Shown here: piece after piece, positions 23,701 to 36,582 of the stretch
Numbering within the stretch: the stretch's first letter is position 1
Layout: each line of letters begins with the position of its first letter
Assembly: GCA_964057225.1 (NCBI GenBank)
Contig: OZ059898.1
Coordinates: 13,231,767 to 13,295,766 of the forward strand
Source: Auanema rhodensis
Taxonomy: Eukaryota > Nematoda > Chromadorea > Rhabditida > Rhabditidae
DNA: 64,000 nt
Direction of reading: 5' to 3'
The notes under the pieces: model-generated
Database searches by the model: none
The model's input: the letters and a program-made list of their open reading frames with translations, nothing else
Told to the model about the DNA's origin: nothing
Program-made: the position numbers and the translations under genes

Positions 23701-26700
23701 TCATCATCAGCAAGACGCTTAGCTTGATCAAGCTCGTTGGAGAATTGAAGACGGAGGCGAGTAGCAGCCTGGTTCTTAGCTTCAAGCTCTTCAACTTGAC
23801 GGCTAAGGTCAGAGTTTTCGGAGTGAAGACGTCCTTTAGATGAGACGAAGTCTTGAAGTTGACGGCTTTGTTCATCAGCCTTCAAACGGAGCTCGAGAAG
23901 ACGGACTGAAAAGTATTTTGTATTAACTTTAAGAGTATAGAAATAGAATACCTTCGTGGGACTTAGCGATTCTCTCTTGTTCAGCACGAGCCTTAGCTTC
24001 AAGATCAAGAAGGGTAGAAGCTTCGTCAAATTCACGTTGCATGTGTCCCTTTTCCTTTTCGGAACGGATCTTTTGCTTTTGAAGTTGTTCGACTTGGTCG
24101 CCTAATTCTTGAACAGCATCAGCTCCCTTTTTCTTCAAAGAAGCTAATTGTTCTCCGAATTTTAGTGAAGATTCTTCCAAATCACGACGTAACTTGGCAA
24201 CTTCCATGTCCTAAAACATTTCAATGTAACTTGTAGAAATACATATGTATATCTGACCTTTTTCTTTCCAAGCTCGATTTGAGCAGCATAAGCACGAGCT
24301 TGCTCATCAAGTTGATCCAAAAGCTCATCGTATTCGGCTTGTTGATCAGCACGAGCACGATCGGCACGAGAACGAGCCTCCTTCTCATCAGCAAGCTGAT
24401 CGTGGAGATCCTTCATCTTAGCTTCATCCTGTTGGATAGACTTTTGAAGTTTGGCAACAGCGGCCTGCTCGTCTTCCAACTTCATTCCCAAATTGTGAAG
24501 TTCAGTCTCTTTACGGCGAAGGCTGTTTTCAATGTCAGACTTAGCTTTGTTAAGCTCTTCCATTTCTTCTTGGGCGATCTTCAATTCACCCTCGGCCTTT
24601 CTCTTAGCCTTATCCATATCAGCGCGGTTTCTCTTCTCACGCTCCATGGCAGCTTCAGAGTCTTCAAGGCTCTGCATAAGTTTAGCTTTAAGCTTGTTGG
24701 CTGCCAAATTTTGTTCCTCAGCAGCAGACAAGTCTTCGCTCAATTTTCTAAAATAGATCGTGATTAGTGTACAGTTGTGCCAATCTAAAATTTACTTGTT
24801 GGTTTCGTCTTGATGCTTGCGCTCCTTGTTGAGCTTAGAGATATTCTCATCTTGTTGACGCATCTCGTCTTGAAGAGCCCGGATTTGGTGTTCCTTGGCC
24901 ATCTTTTCAGCTTCAACCTTACGAAGAGACAAGTCAATGTCTTGACAGTTCTTCTTGAGTTCAGCGCATTCTTGCTCAACACGCTTCTTCTCTCTGGTCA
25001 ATTCGGTGGCAGCAGCTTCCTCAGCCTCAAGGCGAGAAGAAGCATCTGCCAACTTGTTTTCCAAAGCAGCCTTCTGCTCATTCATCATAGTCATACGCTC
25101 TTCGATTTCCTAAATACGTTATATAAACAAGTGTTGAAGAAGATGTTGCTCACAGTGTTGGTTCCCTTGGTAGCTTCCAATTGAGCCAAAAGTTCAGTGG
25201 TCTCCTTTTGAAGACGGTCTGCTCCTTCGGTCAATTGACGTTTCTTTTCTTCTTCCTCTTCCAAGGTGGCCTTGAGAGTTCCAATAGTATCTTGGAGCTT
25301 CTCGTATTGCTCTTCAATCTTTCCAGAAGCAATGAGAGGCTTGACCTGAAAAACATCATATCATAAATCATATAATCACTTTTCTGCACAAACCTTTCCG
25401 TATAACTTGAACCAGGACCAGGTACGAAGGCTAACCCAGTTGCGGATGCTACGTTGGATAACCTTGAGTCCTTCTCTTTGCTCATTAAGACGCTTCTTGT
25501 TGACTACTTGGTAGTAGAAGCGGATTTGAGCTTGGAGTCCAGTCATAAGCTCAGCAAGGCGACTGTCACGTAAATCTTCAAGATGGGCAACAATACCAGC
25601 CTGGAAACAATTGCATGAGATAAATTTAATAAAGGATTTGATATGATAACCTTGAAGAAGACCTTGGTGAGTCCTACTCTGAAGTTATCATCAACCAATT
25701 TCTTCTCCTTGACTAAACGGGCAAGCATAGCTGCTGATCCCTTCTTTGGATCTTCTTTTCCCATGATGGCTTCATCGGCAGCAAGAAGAGCGTAACGTTG
25801 AACGAAGTCGGGGTGGAGGGTTCTGTTGGGGAAACCTTTACGGCAAATTCTGATTCCTTCCAACACACCGTTACAGGTGAGCTGGTTGAGAACAAGACTA
25901 GCATCGATGACACCTAAACTCAGATGATATGGATGTGCTTTTGTTCGAACTTATACATACCACATTGTTTCTTCTCGTTAGGAATGATACAACGGATGAA
26001 GTGAGGATGAGTAGAGTTCAACATGTTCATCAGCTTGGTGAGGGATTCACGGTACAACATAGAGACTGTCATGAAAGATCCGGACTTACCCTTCTTCTTT
26101 CCACCAGAAGCTGAAAATAGAAGCATTTTTGTATCCGTATTATGATCGGTAAGACATACTCTTAGCCTGAACGGCAGCTTCTTCTTGGGTGGTGTAATCT
26201 TGCCAGACTTCCACGAGGAGGTCGTTGCTCTTGGAGTTCTTCATGGCTTGAACAACAGTGTCGTTCAGAGGGTCCTTGTTCTTCTCGAGCCAGTTGGTGA
26301 CGTTGTATCTGACAGTACCAGCGTAGTGACGCATGGCGAAGTGAGCTTCGGCTTGCTTGCCCTTTGGTGGTTTTGGCTTCTCGAAGTTAGGGTGCTTGCC
26401 CAAGTGGACATCGATGAGCTTAGTAGCAAGAGTGATGTCACTAGCCTTTGGTACAATACATTCTTCGTCAAGCATAGCAATGATACCCATAGGCTACAAG
26501 AATTAACTCAAAAAATGAAATAGAGACAAGGTAATACCTTCTCAATAAGTTCGATACAGGCTTGAAGATCAAGACCGAAATCGATGAAAGTCCATTGGAT
26601 ACCTTCACGAGCATATTCTTCCTGTTCAAGGACGAACATGTGATGATTGAAGAACTGTTGGAGCTTCTCGTTTACGAAGTTAATCCAGAGCTGTTCAAAG

Positions 26701-29611
26701 GAGTTGAACTGAAAATTAAAATTGTTCTGCTTATTCTATCTCAGAGCTTACGTCGAAGATTTCGAAACCAGCGATATCAAGTACACCAATGAAGTGATCA
26801 CGGTTGATACCTTGTTGATCAAGAGTCTGGTTACATTTCTTGACAAGCCAGTTGAAAAGTCTGGAGTAAAGACCCTTAGCCATAGCTCCGACAGCCCAGT
26901 TGACCTGAACAATTTAAGAAATTGAAACTTGATCAGACGCTATGCCATGTTTTACCTGTTCCAAGTTCTGTCCCTTGTTGACCCATTCGGCTCCGACCTT
27001 TACACGTGGGCGAGTCAAAGCCTTCAAGAACTCATCAGAGTCAATGCCGTACATAGCAGCGGCCTTTTCAGCTTCGTCGGTTCCATCAGTCTCAGCCTGT
27101 TCTTCACGTGGACGTTGCTTGAACTTCATGTTACCCATGTGCATCATAGCGGACACAAGCTTGTAACATTCCATTTTCTCTTGAGGTGAGAATTTGAGAA
27201 TGTCGAAGGCTTCATCAGTAAGAGCATGCTCTTCCTTATCGTTGATACCATCGATCTTCAACTCAGCTTGAGCAACAAACCAGTAATCCTTCACAGGCTT
27301 GTCGAGCATAAGATCTTTGAGCAAAGTTGGAACATGTCCAGAGAAAACTTGGTAGAAGATGTGATAACAACGCTCTCCAGGAGCTTGACGAATGACACGA
27401 GATTTCTCGAGAAGGTAATGTTCAATATCGCAAGAAGCGACACGTCCTTGCTTAGAGAAGTGAATACGGATGAATTTTCCGAAACGGGAAGAGTTGTTGT
27501 TACGAACAGTCTTAGCGTTACCTGAAGCATATTAGAAAGTCAATGTTATCTCAATTAGCTGAACTTACCGAAAGCTTCAAGAACGGGATTGGTTTGAACA
27601 ATCTGATCTTCAAGGGTGACCTTGCTCTCGTTTTGATCCTTCTTGCCGTATGTCTCTTGTTGTGAAGCTCCGACAGCGGCGAAGTAAGCAATTACCTAAT
27701 CAAAATGAGTTAGATATTAGATGAAACATTAGCAAACCTTCTTGGTATTTTCAGTTTTACCGGCACCAGATTCTCCGGTAATCAACATAGATTGATTTTC
27801 GTGATTTTGGAGCATATTGCGGTAAGCCTCATCTGATACAGCGAACAAGTGAGGTGGCATTTCAGTTCTACAACATGTCATTAACTATATGATATAATTA
27901 GAGTTCTATCTTACTTTCTTTTACCCATATACATTCTAGCTACAGTATCGGTATAGATAGGTAAACGTTTGTATGGATTGATTACAACACAGAAAAGTCC
28001 GGAATAAGTCTGAAATGTTTTGAAATAAAACAACATGTATAGTTGATGAATGTAGTATATATGATTTTCCTTTTCCAGACATCCATAATTGCATTCTCAT
28101 CCTTCTTCTTCCTAATACGGTATTCCTAGTGAGCTCATTAATCTTATAACATTCGATGATCTGATGATCTTCTTTGTTGAGTAAGACTCAGCATGAAATC
28201 CTGTTTACAGTCTTCCAAACTTTGGCCGTCCACCTTAATATCTGCCTCTCCCTTTATCTCTCCTCTTTCTCTTCATCTTTCTATGCCTCTGCTCATAAAG
28301 CTCGAAGCTTAATACTCTATATCTTCTCAATCTCTATCATGACTGTCTTGCTCGTGCCGTGCAAACAACTTCATCATCGTGAACTCTCTTCAATTTTTCT
28401 AATCTTTTCTTGAGTACTTTCATTGAATGTGTTGTAATGTGACTTCGCCATGCACAGAAGAAAAGATAAAAAAGATGAGGAATAGCATGAGAGTTTGATA
28501 GTTGAAGAGAAACTATCAGCACTAGTTAGTCTACAAATCTCAATGCACATACATACATGTTGATTGGCTCATCCATTCGCTCACTCTCACTGTCTTTAGC
28601 CCGAACTAACGAATTTTGAAGAAAACATTTAAGTAATTTCTTACGTAAATAAGCATGGCAGCGTAACGAGCTCGAAGATTGTATAAAACAGAAGCATCGT
28701 TTAAGAAAGTCAAATTTGACATATCTTCGGTTTTTTCGAATTTAGGAGGATTCATCTCCTGGACTTGATCTGCTTTGAAGGTTTTCTGAAAATATATAAT
28801 AGTCATCCGTTCTCAATGGCTTGTAAGCTTAAGCTTCAATGGTTTAAAGCTTAAATCATATTTCCTCATCTTGTACAAACCTCATTTCCCTGTCCGATAG
28901 CAACGGTAACATTATCACCTTCAGTCTTCTTGATGATACCCTCAACATATCCTTCTTCTTCATCTGGGACCCAGCAATTCTTCTTAGAGTCATATGGTCT
29001 GGATTGGTCCTGCAACAGTAAGAATATAGAACTTTAGATATGATTCATGATGCTAATATCTTTTTTCTGAGATTTAGAAACAATGAAAAGAGATTCATTC
29101 TGAAGAATTTTGTGATCGAAATTCATGATATTTCTCAAGAAATTGCTCAGTGAACGATGTGTAGAGTGCTTAGCCTCTTTGTCAAAACTAAACAAATAAA
29201 AAGCAAATTAAGATAAAAGTTTGAGATGAGGGCATTATTCGTTAGTTTATCTATAAGATGTATACAAAATGTATAATATTTATAGATTATATTACAGTAA
29301 TAATACTGTAGAACTATACTAACTATATGTATAGTTAGTTAGTTCAAGAATTAGTTCAAGATGAGAGATGAGAGATGATTCTCAATAGAATATGGCATCA
29401 GAATTGCTGGAATGTCGAATCAGATATGTAGAAAATGAAATATTTGAGTTATTTCTTAGTAAAACCAATGGAATAATAATAAAACAATTAATTTAAATCT
29501 CAGAATAGGATAACTATAGCATTGTAAAGAAGCTTGAAATTGCCATACCTCCAACATCTGCTCTCTGCTTCTGCGCAGATATTGCCATCCAGGATCGTTC
29601 TCGTGGTCCAT
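20795..29611 (-). CDS. Muscle myosin heavy chain, class II (1,938 aa)
   Basis: Thick-filament motor of muscle. The 26 exons run from 29549-29611 ([19 protein letters not shown]) to 20795-20932 (ending [10 protein letters not shown]) and sum to 5,817 nt, or 1,938 residues, the normal length. Visible parts are the SH3-like N-terminus, P-loop GESGAGKTE (about 177-185), NNNSSRFGK switch I, DIAGFEIF switch II, actin-binding loop 2 rich in [21 protein letters not shown], the [10 protein letters not shown] region, an IQ/light-chain neck, then about 1,090 residues of coiled-coil rod. Rod wording such as [20 protein letters not shown] resembles, from memory, the pharyngeal MYO-1/MYO-2 class more than UNC-54, but I cannot assign the paralogue. 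Most introns are near 45-50 nt. Two exceptions are 21307-22036 and 28010-28644. Confidence 0.97.
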
Positions 29612-29616
29612 TGTTG

Positions 29617-29620
29617 CCTG
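29617..29620 (-). promoter_or_regulatory. Splice acceptor upstream of the myosin start
   Basis: On the minus strand ...AAATTACAG precedes GCAACA and the ATG by only six nucleotides. This marks either a 5' UTR intron or the site of spliced-leader addition. Confidence 0.6.
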
Positions 29621-32600
29621 TAATTTCAGAATTAGAAGGCCTTTTCTTCAGATAGTAAGCAATGAAAAAACGAATTTCGAATTAACTAATTACAAAAGCT
29701 AGAGAATAATTCAGAGAAACGATGCTGTAGTTCGGAAAAATGGAAATTCGGATTTTCGATTCATCTGAAAGAGTCGTCAGCAGGGCTGTCTGGACGGCAC
29801 TACGGAGAGAGATGCGGACTGTCGTCGAGTCGGAGGATTCCGGTGGGCGGATGATGAGCAGCAGCCGGCTTGAGGATCTCCAGAGGCGGAGCTTGCGATG
29901 TCTCTCGCCCCCGTCCTCCGTGCTCGTCTCAACCAATCGTCGGTTTGAGTCTCGACGTCAATCTACACTTCAGAAGGATAGGGAAGCAAAGTAGCAGAAA
30001 TAAAATATTTCTTCTTTTCTCTATCTCTCTGTGCTTGCTTATATCTGTATATCTTTCGGGTCTCGGCTCTTTTCCTTTATCTCCCTCTTCTGTCCTGTCT
30101 CTCTCTATCTCACTCTCTCTGATACTTTTGCTTCACATTGCGATCTTTCTTCTCAGTATTTTTTCTAATAATTTCAATATTTCCGAAAGCGAAAAGAAGA
30201 AAGAGGGAACTGAAATATACAAAAATTTCTTAAAACAAGTCTTAACAGCATAACCATTCCTAAGATTGTATAATCCAAGTTCTGAAAAACTATTAAATTT
30301 AAAAACTTACAACTTAAAGATTTTGATTTGAAATTTGTTTGTTGGCAATACCGTAATACTTGCACTATGCTACAATACACTGATAACGAAACAATATCGA
30401 ATGTTGGAATGAAGAAAACAGTATTGATAATCACACGACAAAAGCCTGGAGCAATGTTGCCAAAGTCATTTTTGAAAAAAAAAAATATGAAGCCATAAAG
30501 TTCTTTTGCCTCGTTCGGCACTCCAACTGAAGCGTCCCGCTCAGAACGAAGATTTCAGCAAACAGAAATCCTGTGTGTATATTCAACTTTGCCTTTAGAC
30601 ACCTGTACTCTCCGCAACACTCTAGCCTGTTCGTTAGTCATTTTCGTGAAATTTTCTTTTCACCTTCCTATGTCTACTCATATCTCTTCCTCTTTATCCC
30701 TGTCGTCAACTAACTCTCTCTCTGCAATCTTTGTTCTTTTCCAAATCTTTCTCACTTCTGCTTACTTGACTTCAGAAGATATCATTCTATATCGTGATCA
30801 TTTAGTAGCTGCCAACAACGATTCTGACTCTCAGAACAGTCTTTCTTCATTCCTACCCCTTCAGCTTCTCTTCATAAAACTTTCTAAACTTGAATCCCTC
30901 ATCTCTTGCTCTAACTCCTTGTCTTCTTGCACTCTCTTTCTCTCTTAATTTCGACTAATCTTTGTCAGCTTTCCGAAATAACTTCATAGAGTCATTTGCA
31001 CAAATAATTTTGATGTTCAAGGGATGTGAACGATACTTTCGTTTTAATATCAGAATTATAAAATAAATTGATTATTCTACAAATGTTTTGGACATTTTAT
31101 TTCATTTCAGTATTTGCGTTGTATTGATGTATCCTCAAGCGTTAAGTTCTCAATGAAGTCTAAAGTCTACACCAATATGAACACATGAGAAGAACTAATA
31201 TCTGTATATAGTATGATCGCTACTGATACCGATTACTTCAACCATGTATGAATCACAGATCACACACATATACGAGAGTGTATATACTATTTATGTAATA
31301 TATACATGAACAGATGTATATATTTTCAAAGAAAAACATTCAATCTTTCACTCTCGCCATGATAAAGAACTCTAACCACATGTGTGTACTACCTAATACG
31401 CTGATATCACAATTCTATGAATGTCATTTCCAGACAGGTAATTTTATCAAATATCCTATCAATGCTTACAAAAAAAAATTGAAAAGAAATTGAATTAAAG
31501 AACAAAGGCTCAATTGTAATCTAGGAATGACATGATGTGGCTACAAAAAATCTACCAAACATGTATAAACCGAAAAACACAGACAGTCACAGGGAATTTA
31601 TTTTATTTTGATTATTAAGTTTACTTTTATCGTCGTTTTTCCCTTTCTTTTTCATTTCTCATCTCATCCCGTTACCTGGCTCCTTGTCCTCCTCATGCCG
31701 TTTCGTAGAAGACAAACTGAATGGCACTTGAGTTGCGGAGGCGAAAAGCGTCCGCAACGACCTCCTTCTGTAGATTTTCTTTAAGAATATCTGTGGGGAG
31801 GTCCTTTGTGTATCTCTCTCTATCTCTCTCTCTCTCAAAAGTGTTTTCAGCACTTATGCACCTTCCCTATCAGAATTCTAAGGTGTGTGATGTAAAGCTA
31901 AAAAAAAATTCAAGTTTCTAGTTTAGTTTGTCCATAGATTATAAGTTTTGTAAGCCAATGAAGCTGAATAAGTGTCATAAATATGAGACCAATGTAACGA
32001 TATAGAAAGATAACAGGCATCATAACATTTCTCAAGTTACCTAATGCAGATAAGAAACCAAATTTTTGCTACATAAGAAGCATCTTCACCAATGGAAAGA
32101 CGTCAAACCCTATCCGCCAATATCAAACGGAAAATTTGCGATCATTTCGTAGTATTTGTTATCAATTTTCATTAATTGTTGTACTTTCATAATGCTAAAA
32201 CTTGTGTGAGAGAACAGCTTAATCCTCGCGGCTGAGTAGAGGCTTAAACTGAAGCAGACAGTAAGTCTATAATGAATTTTATCTGTGAATAGTTGATAAC
32301 ACTGAAATCCACTCCAAATACGCATCTTACTAAAGAAATAAAATCTTTATTTAGATTTCTTATCACTTCAGCGTTTATCGTTTTTCAGTATTCAAATACA
32401 TCCGTATATTAAATGATATTTGTTGATTTCAAAAAACTCAAAGAGGAAAACAAATAATTTTCAAATAAATGTCTATTCTGAGTCTTCAGAGAGATATCCT
32501 GAACTTCCATAAACTCTAAACAGTGGATAAGCCTAAGCATGATGAGTCTCGAACAGTACTAGTTTCTGGTCATGTTAGACTCACAATGGTATATTAAGTG

Positions 32601-33396
32601 GGCTAGGTTGCATATTATAGATAAGAGCTTTTAAAACTGTAATTTCGAGCATTGAATCAAAGATAAAATAATTTTATTATAATTTGAATGATATACTATA
32701 AGAAATTTATGAAATTCTAAAAAGATTCAAAAAGCAGAAAAAGGAAGATCTTAAGGAGTTTTAACTTAAAAAAAAGAATTTGATGGCTCATCTGATTCTT
32801 TACTATCATCTTTATACATAATAAATATTCAGATGTATGTTTTGTTCAATAATCAGATCACAAGTTCACTTTAAGACGTAAGATATCTACGGAAATAATA
32901 GGAACGATTAAATGATTATTATGTTTGTGAATGAAAGAAGAAAGTATTTAGTGAGAATTTTTATTTATTTGTCAAACTTTGACAATGGTGAAACATTATG
33001 TTCCCTACGTAGTCGTCAATATATCAACAAAAACAAATAAATAATAATAAATACAATATATATTATATTCTTATTTCATATTGAAATCTAGTTATCAGAT
33101 GTTCTGTTGAAGAAAGTACATGGGTTCAAAAAGTTCCGGTCTGGAACATTAAGATAACAGAAAACCGATTTGGCATAAATGGAGATATAAGACGAGATGT
33201 TAAATGATATTCTCTTTCGATAATTTTCAACTAAAAACTTTATACAAGCATGAGAACTCAGGTTACGTGCAACTTCACGTGAAAGATAGTTGATGAAGGT
33301 ATTTTTTTGGGAAGCAAATTTTTCAATGAATTTTCTTGAAATTCAGAAATCTAGCTAAAAAGCAAGATATGCTGTTTGTTGAAATTATTAGACTAT
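29621..33396. other. Promoter and intergenic region upstream of myosin
   Basis: About 3.8 kb without a supportable gene. A locally GC-rich patch at 29760-29960 lies just upstream of the myosin leader and is the best candidate for its proximal promoter. 30.0-30.95 kb is CT-rich and yields only Ser/Leu-rich spurious frames. Confidence 0.5.
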
Positions 33397-34989
33397 CTAC
33401 ACTTTCTGATGGAATGGATTAGAGTGTGTTGCTGTGGAGAGTGAGTTCTCTTCGTCTTCGTCATCAGAACTCATTGCCTCATTGACGTGCGAGTTCGGAT
33501 TTACCAATCGAATGACTTCATCAGGTAAGCATGCTCGATATGCCTGAAAGAAAATTGATAAAAAAAAGTGATGACACCGGAAGTGTATATAGTTTTATGT
33601 CAGTAAATGCTGTCATATGTTGATTAAAATTAAGAAATTACCAAATATGCAAGCATCGTACAAACGATCATGCCTGCCAACACTGAGCCCACAATAATAG
33701 GAACTAAATCAACCTGATGCTGATCTGTTATACAAACATCTTCTACAAAACAAAGAAGTTACAACTTCAGCATTTCGTTATAAGCATGACTTACTGGGTC
33801 CAAAGATATTTGAAGATGCATAATTTCTTTTTTGAATATAAGATTGAAGTTGTAATAAAGAGAAAGTAATTCTGTAAAGTATGGATATTGAGGTGATCTT
33901 GTGAATTAGAGAAACATACGTTGCTTCTGGCCCAACTTTAGGATCATCATTAATCATGAAAAGCTGTTTACTTGGGCAATACAATGAAGTATCAACATTC
34001 GCAAATAAATTATCGGCAATAATATTTTCTCCATTCAACTTAACTTTATTTATATATTCATGTGTAGCATCTGAAACAACCTTTTAATTCTTCGTCGATT
34101 TTTTACCTTTCACTCTCTTTTTTTCTTTTTTCTTTTTTTTTTGAATTTTAATGACAGCTTTCCATCAATTCAAATGGAGAGCTAATAAAAACTAATTTTA
34201 CTACCTGCTGGTGAAGGGAATAAATCGGGCAATGCGGTGTAATTAGCCATAACACGAATCTGATAAAGAGCCCATTCTTTACCATTATTAGTCTGGAATC
34301 GTGCATCTTTTGTGAAATAAAATTGAATGCTCCACCCTGTCATCTAAACAGAGTTTAAAAATTAGAAAATACGAAATAATAGATAAAGCATACATTATAT
34401 AAATCTAATTGCAGCATCTGACTATCAATAGCATTATTATTAATTATATTAGTCATTTGACAGCTGCTCTTTGAGCTTACTGTTGACTTCTTCGGTACAG
34501 TAAGATGAGCATCTACCTATAATTAGCATATTCAATTATCTTTTTTCATTTTTAAATGCAAATGAAGTGAGATCGGTTGAACTACACTACATCAATATTG
34601 TTAAGTTTAATAATAATTACCGGAGCATCTGAAACTTTGACGATGTAACTCAAGCTCAAATCTAATTGACCATTCAAAGCAACACATGGAATGTTAGAAT
34701 CAGGGTTTATGACCTGAAATTAAAAAATAGCTTTATCAATAATTTTTTTCTAATTTGCGTTGACTCCCTGATAAAAAAAACATTTTTAAATCAAACAAAT
34801 AAACAGGTTTTATGAGATTATAAAGAAATTAATTTTAGATACATACCTGCCATTGTCCTCTTTGACCTGAACCACCTCCATCAGCGTTAATATATTTACT
34901 TAACAAAGCTGTTAGAGAAAACAACAATTAAAAATTAATAAATAAATGAATAAATTACCTATTAAAGTGATGAAGACTATATTTCGCAT
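33397..34989 (-). CDS. LAMP-like lysosomal membrane glycoprotein (307 aa)
   Basis: Nine exons (34959-34989, 34847-34908, 34621-34713, 34394-34516, 34205-34343, 33920-34070, 33795-33871, 33642-33742, 33397-33543) sum to 924 nt. The protein is type I: a short signal peptide, then a luminal domain with IPCVALNGQLDLSLSY resembling the LAMP start, four spaced cysteines and several N-glycosylation sequons. ITFSLLQLQSY and NIFGPKDVCITDQ match the LAMP end. One membrane helix follows (LVPIIVGSVLAGMIVCTMLAYL, about 237-258), then a cytosolic tail of about 49 residues. The tail lacks the usual C-terminal GYxxPhi lysosomal signal and instead carries an acidic SSDDEDEE run and SNPF near the end. Family assignment rests on overall pattern and is fairly secure. 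Confidence 0.8.
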
Positions 34990-36493
34990 TACAATTTATA
35001 TATTTTTTATAATTTAAAAAACTACACCTAAAAAGATTAATTTTAGAAATACGAATATCAGATATAAGTCGAATAATAGTTAGTAATAATTAAAACTTAT
35101 TAGAAATATTGGAAACGGAAGAAAGGACAAAAAAAGATAATAAACCTATGTTAACGATGAACTTATTTTTTTCTTTTTTGAAATGAACAAAAAATGTTTT
35201 CTGAAAATTATTTTACTTTTCGTCACAGAAAATTTGCATCTTATCGATAAGAAATTTAATTATCAGATTTAATTACATTGAAGATAAGAACAGATCTATG
35301 ACAAGAGCTCAAGTACACAGCTGGTATGAAAGATGAAAGATTCAAGATAATCCAGTTTATCTTTGGTGCTTCCACGTAGTATGTATTATACTTGGAAGCG
35401 ATTCTCAAATTGTTGAATTATCGAAAGCTCATTATCGTCAATTAATCAAAAAATTGAGTTAATAAACGTAACATTTTTGTAAAAAATGTTTGAATTTTTA
35501 AAAAATGAACTTTTTGTTAATTTTTGGTAATAATCGAACTCCCATAAAAATTCCTATTTTACTAGGAAAAACATATTTTTTTTAAGGTTAAAGAATAAAT
35601 AAATTATGAATAATTCAAAGTTATTCATTATCCATAATTGTGCTTAAGTATAGTATGTATATATGAGATGACAATATAAAAAAAATAGATGAAACAAAGG
35701 TGATTAGATCGTATATTCATTATTTCAGCAATCAAAGTTGACCATTTTGGAATACTTATATAGTTAATTGTTATCAGTTAACGCTGTTAGATGTACAATC
35801 TTAAATGTTAATCACATTCTATCAGACAGCTCATCAGATATTATGAGGGATGACTTCACTTAAAAATGAATTTAGCAAGGTTAGGAAGTTAGTTATTCAC
35901 GAATGTCCATTACAGTTTTTTTTGTTAATATCAAAAAAAAACAGATATTTCTTAATCATGAATAAGAACATGATGAATTTATCTGGCTGATGAAACTGTA
36001 ACCACGTCATTTTTCACTTTTTCTCTACTTCAGAACATTAAAATGTTCCTACTTGCCTAGACAACTGCTCTAAAAACGGCGCGTTGATTTCATGCCGCAT
36101 TGAAAAGCTGTCGTTTCCTGTACATCCTTATCGTCATCCACTTGCTTCTTTGCTGTTTCTTTGAAGATTCTGAAAACGTTTACCCTATCAGTTCATTCAA
36201 ACCTTTGCAAAATCCTGCTTCCCATTTGCAAATTAGTCAAATTCAGAAGAGTTCATGCGGGCTGAGCATCAATAGCTTCCCAACGAATACCTATGCATCC
36301 ACCTTTTCAGAATAATTCATATGAAACCGAACCATATCCACTATACTATAACAACTCTTCAAGCAAAATCAATAGTGCTTTACTATTGCTAATTGGGTAA
36401 AAAAAATATTTTTTTTTGTTTGATCAACGAAAATATTGTGGAACGTTTGAGCCTAGAAGGTCAGATTAGATATATATATATATATATACTGGA

Positions 36494-36494
<1 letters not shown>

Positions 36495-36581
<87 letters not shown>
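36495..36581. repeat. (CT)n microsatellite
   Basis: About 85 nt of CT, preceded by (TA)n at 36469-36488. Confidence 0.95.

Positions 36582-36582
<1 letters not shown>

Noticed and set aside
22750-27530. Long plus-strand open frames
   Set aside because: Antisense shadows of the myosin exons.
29682-30253. Overlapping open frames upstream of myosin
   Set aside because: They sit in the GC-richer promoter patch and adjoining CT repeats. No motif or spliced partner was found.
36100-36315. Possible small secreted protein
   Set aside because: The frame begins at TTG, not ATG, and has no upstream exon that supplies a start.
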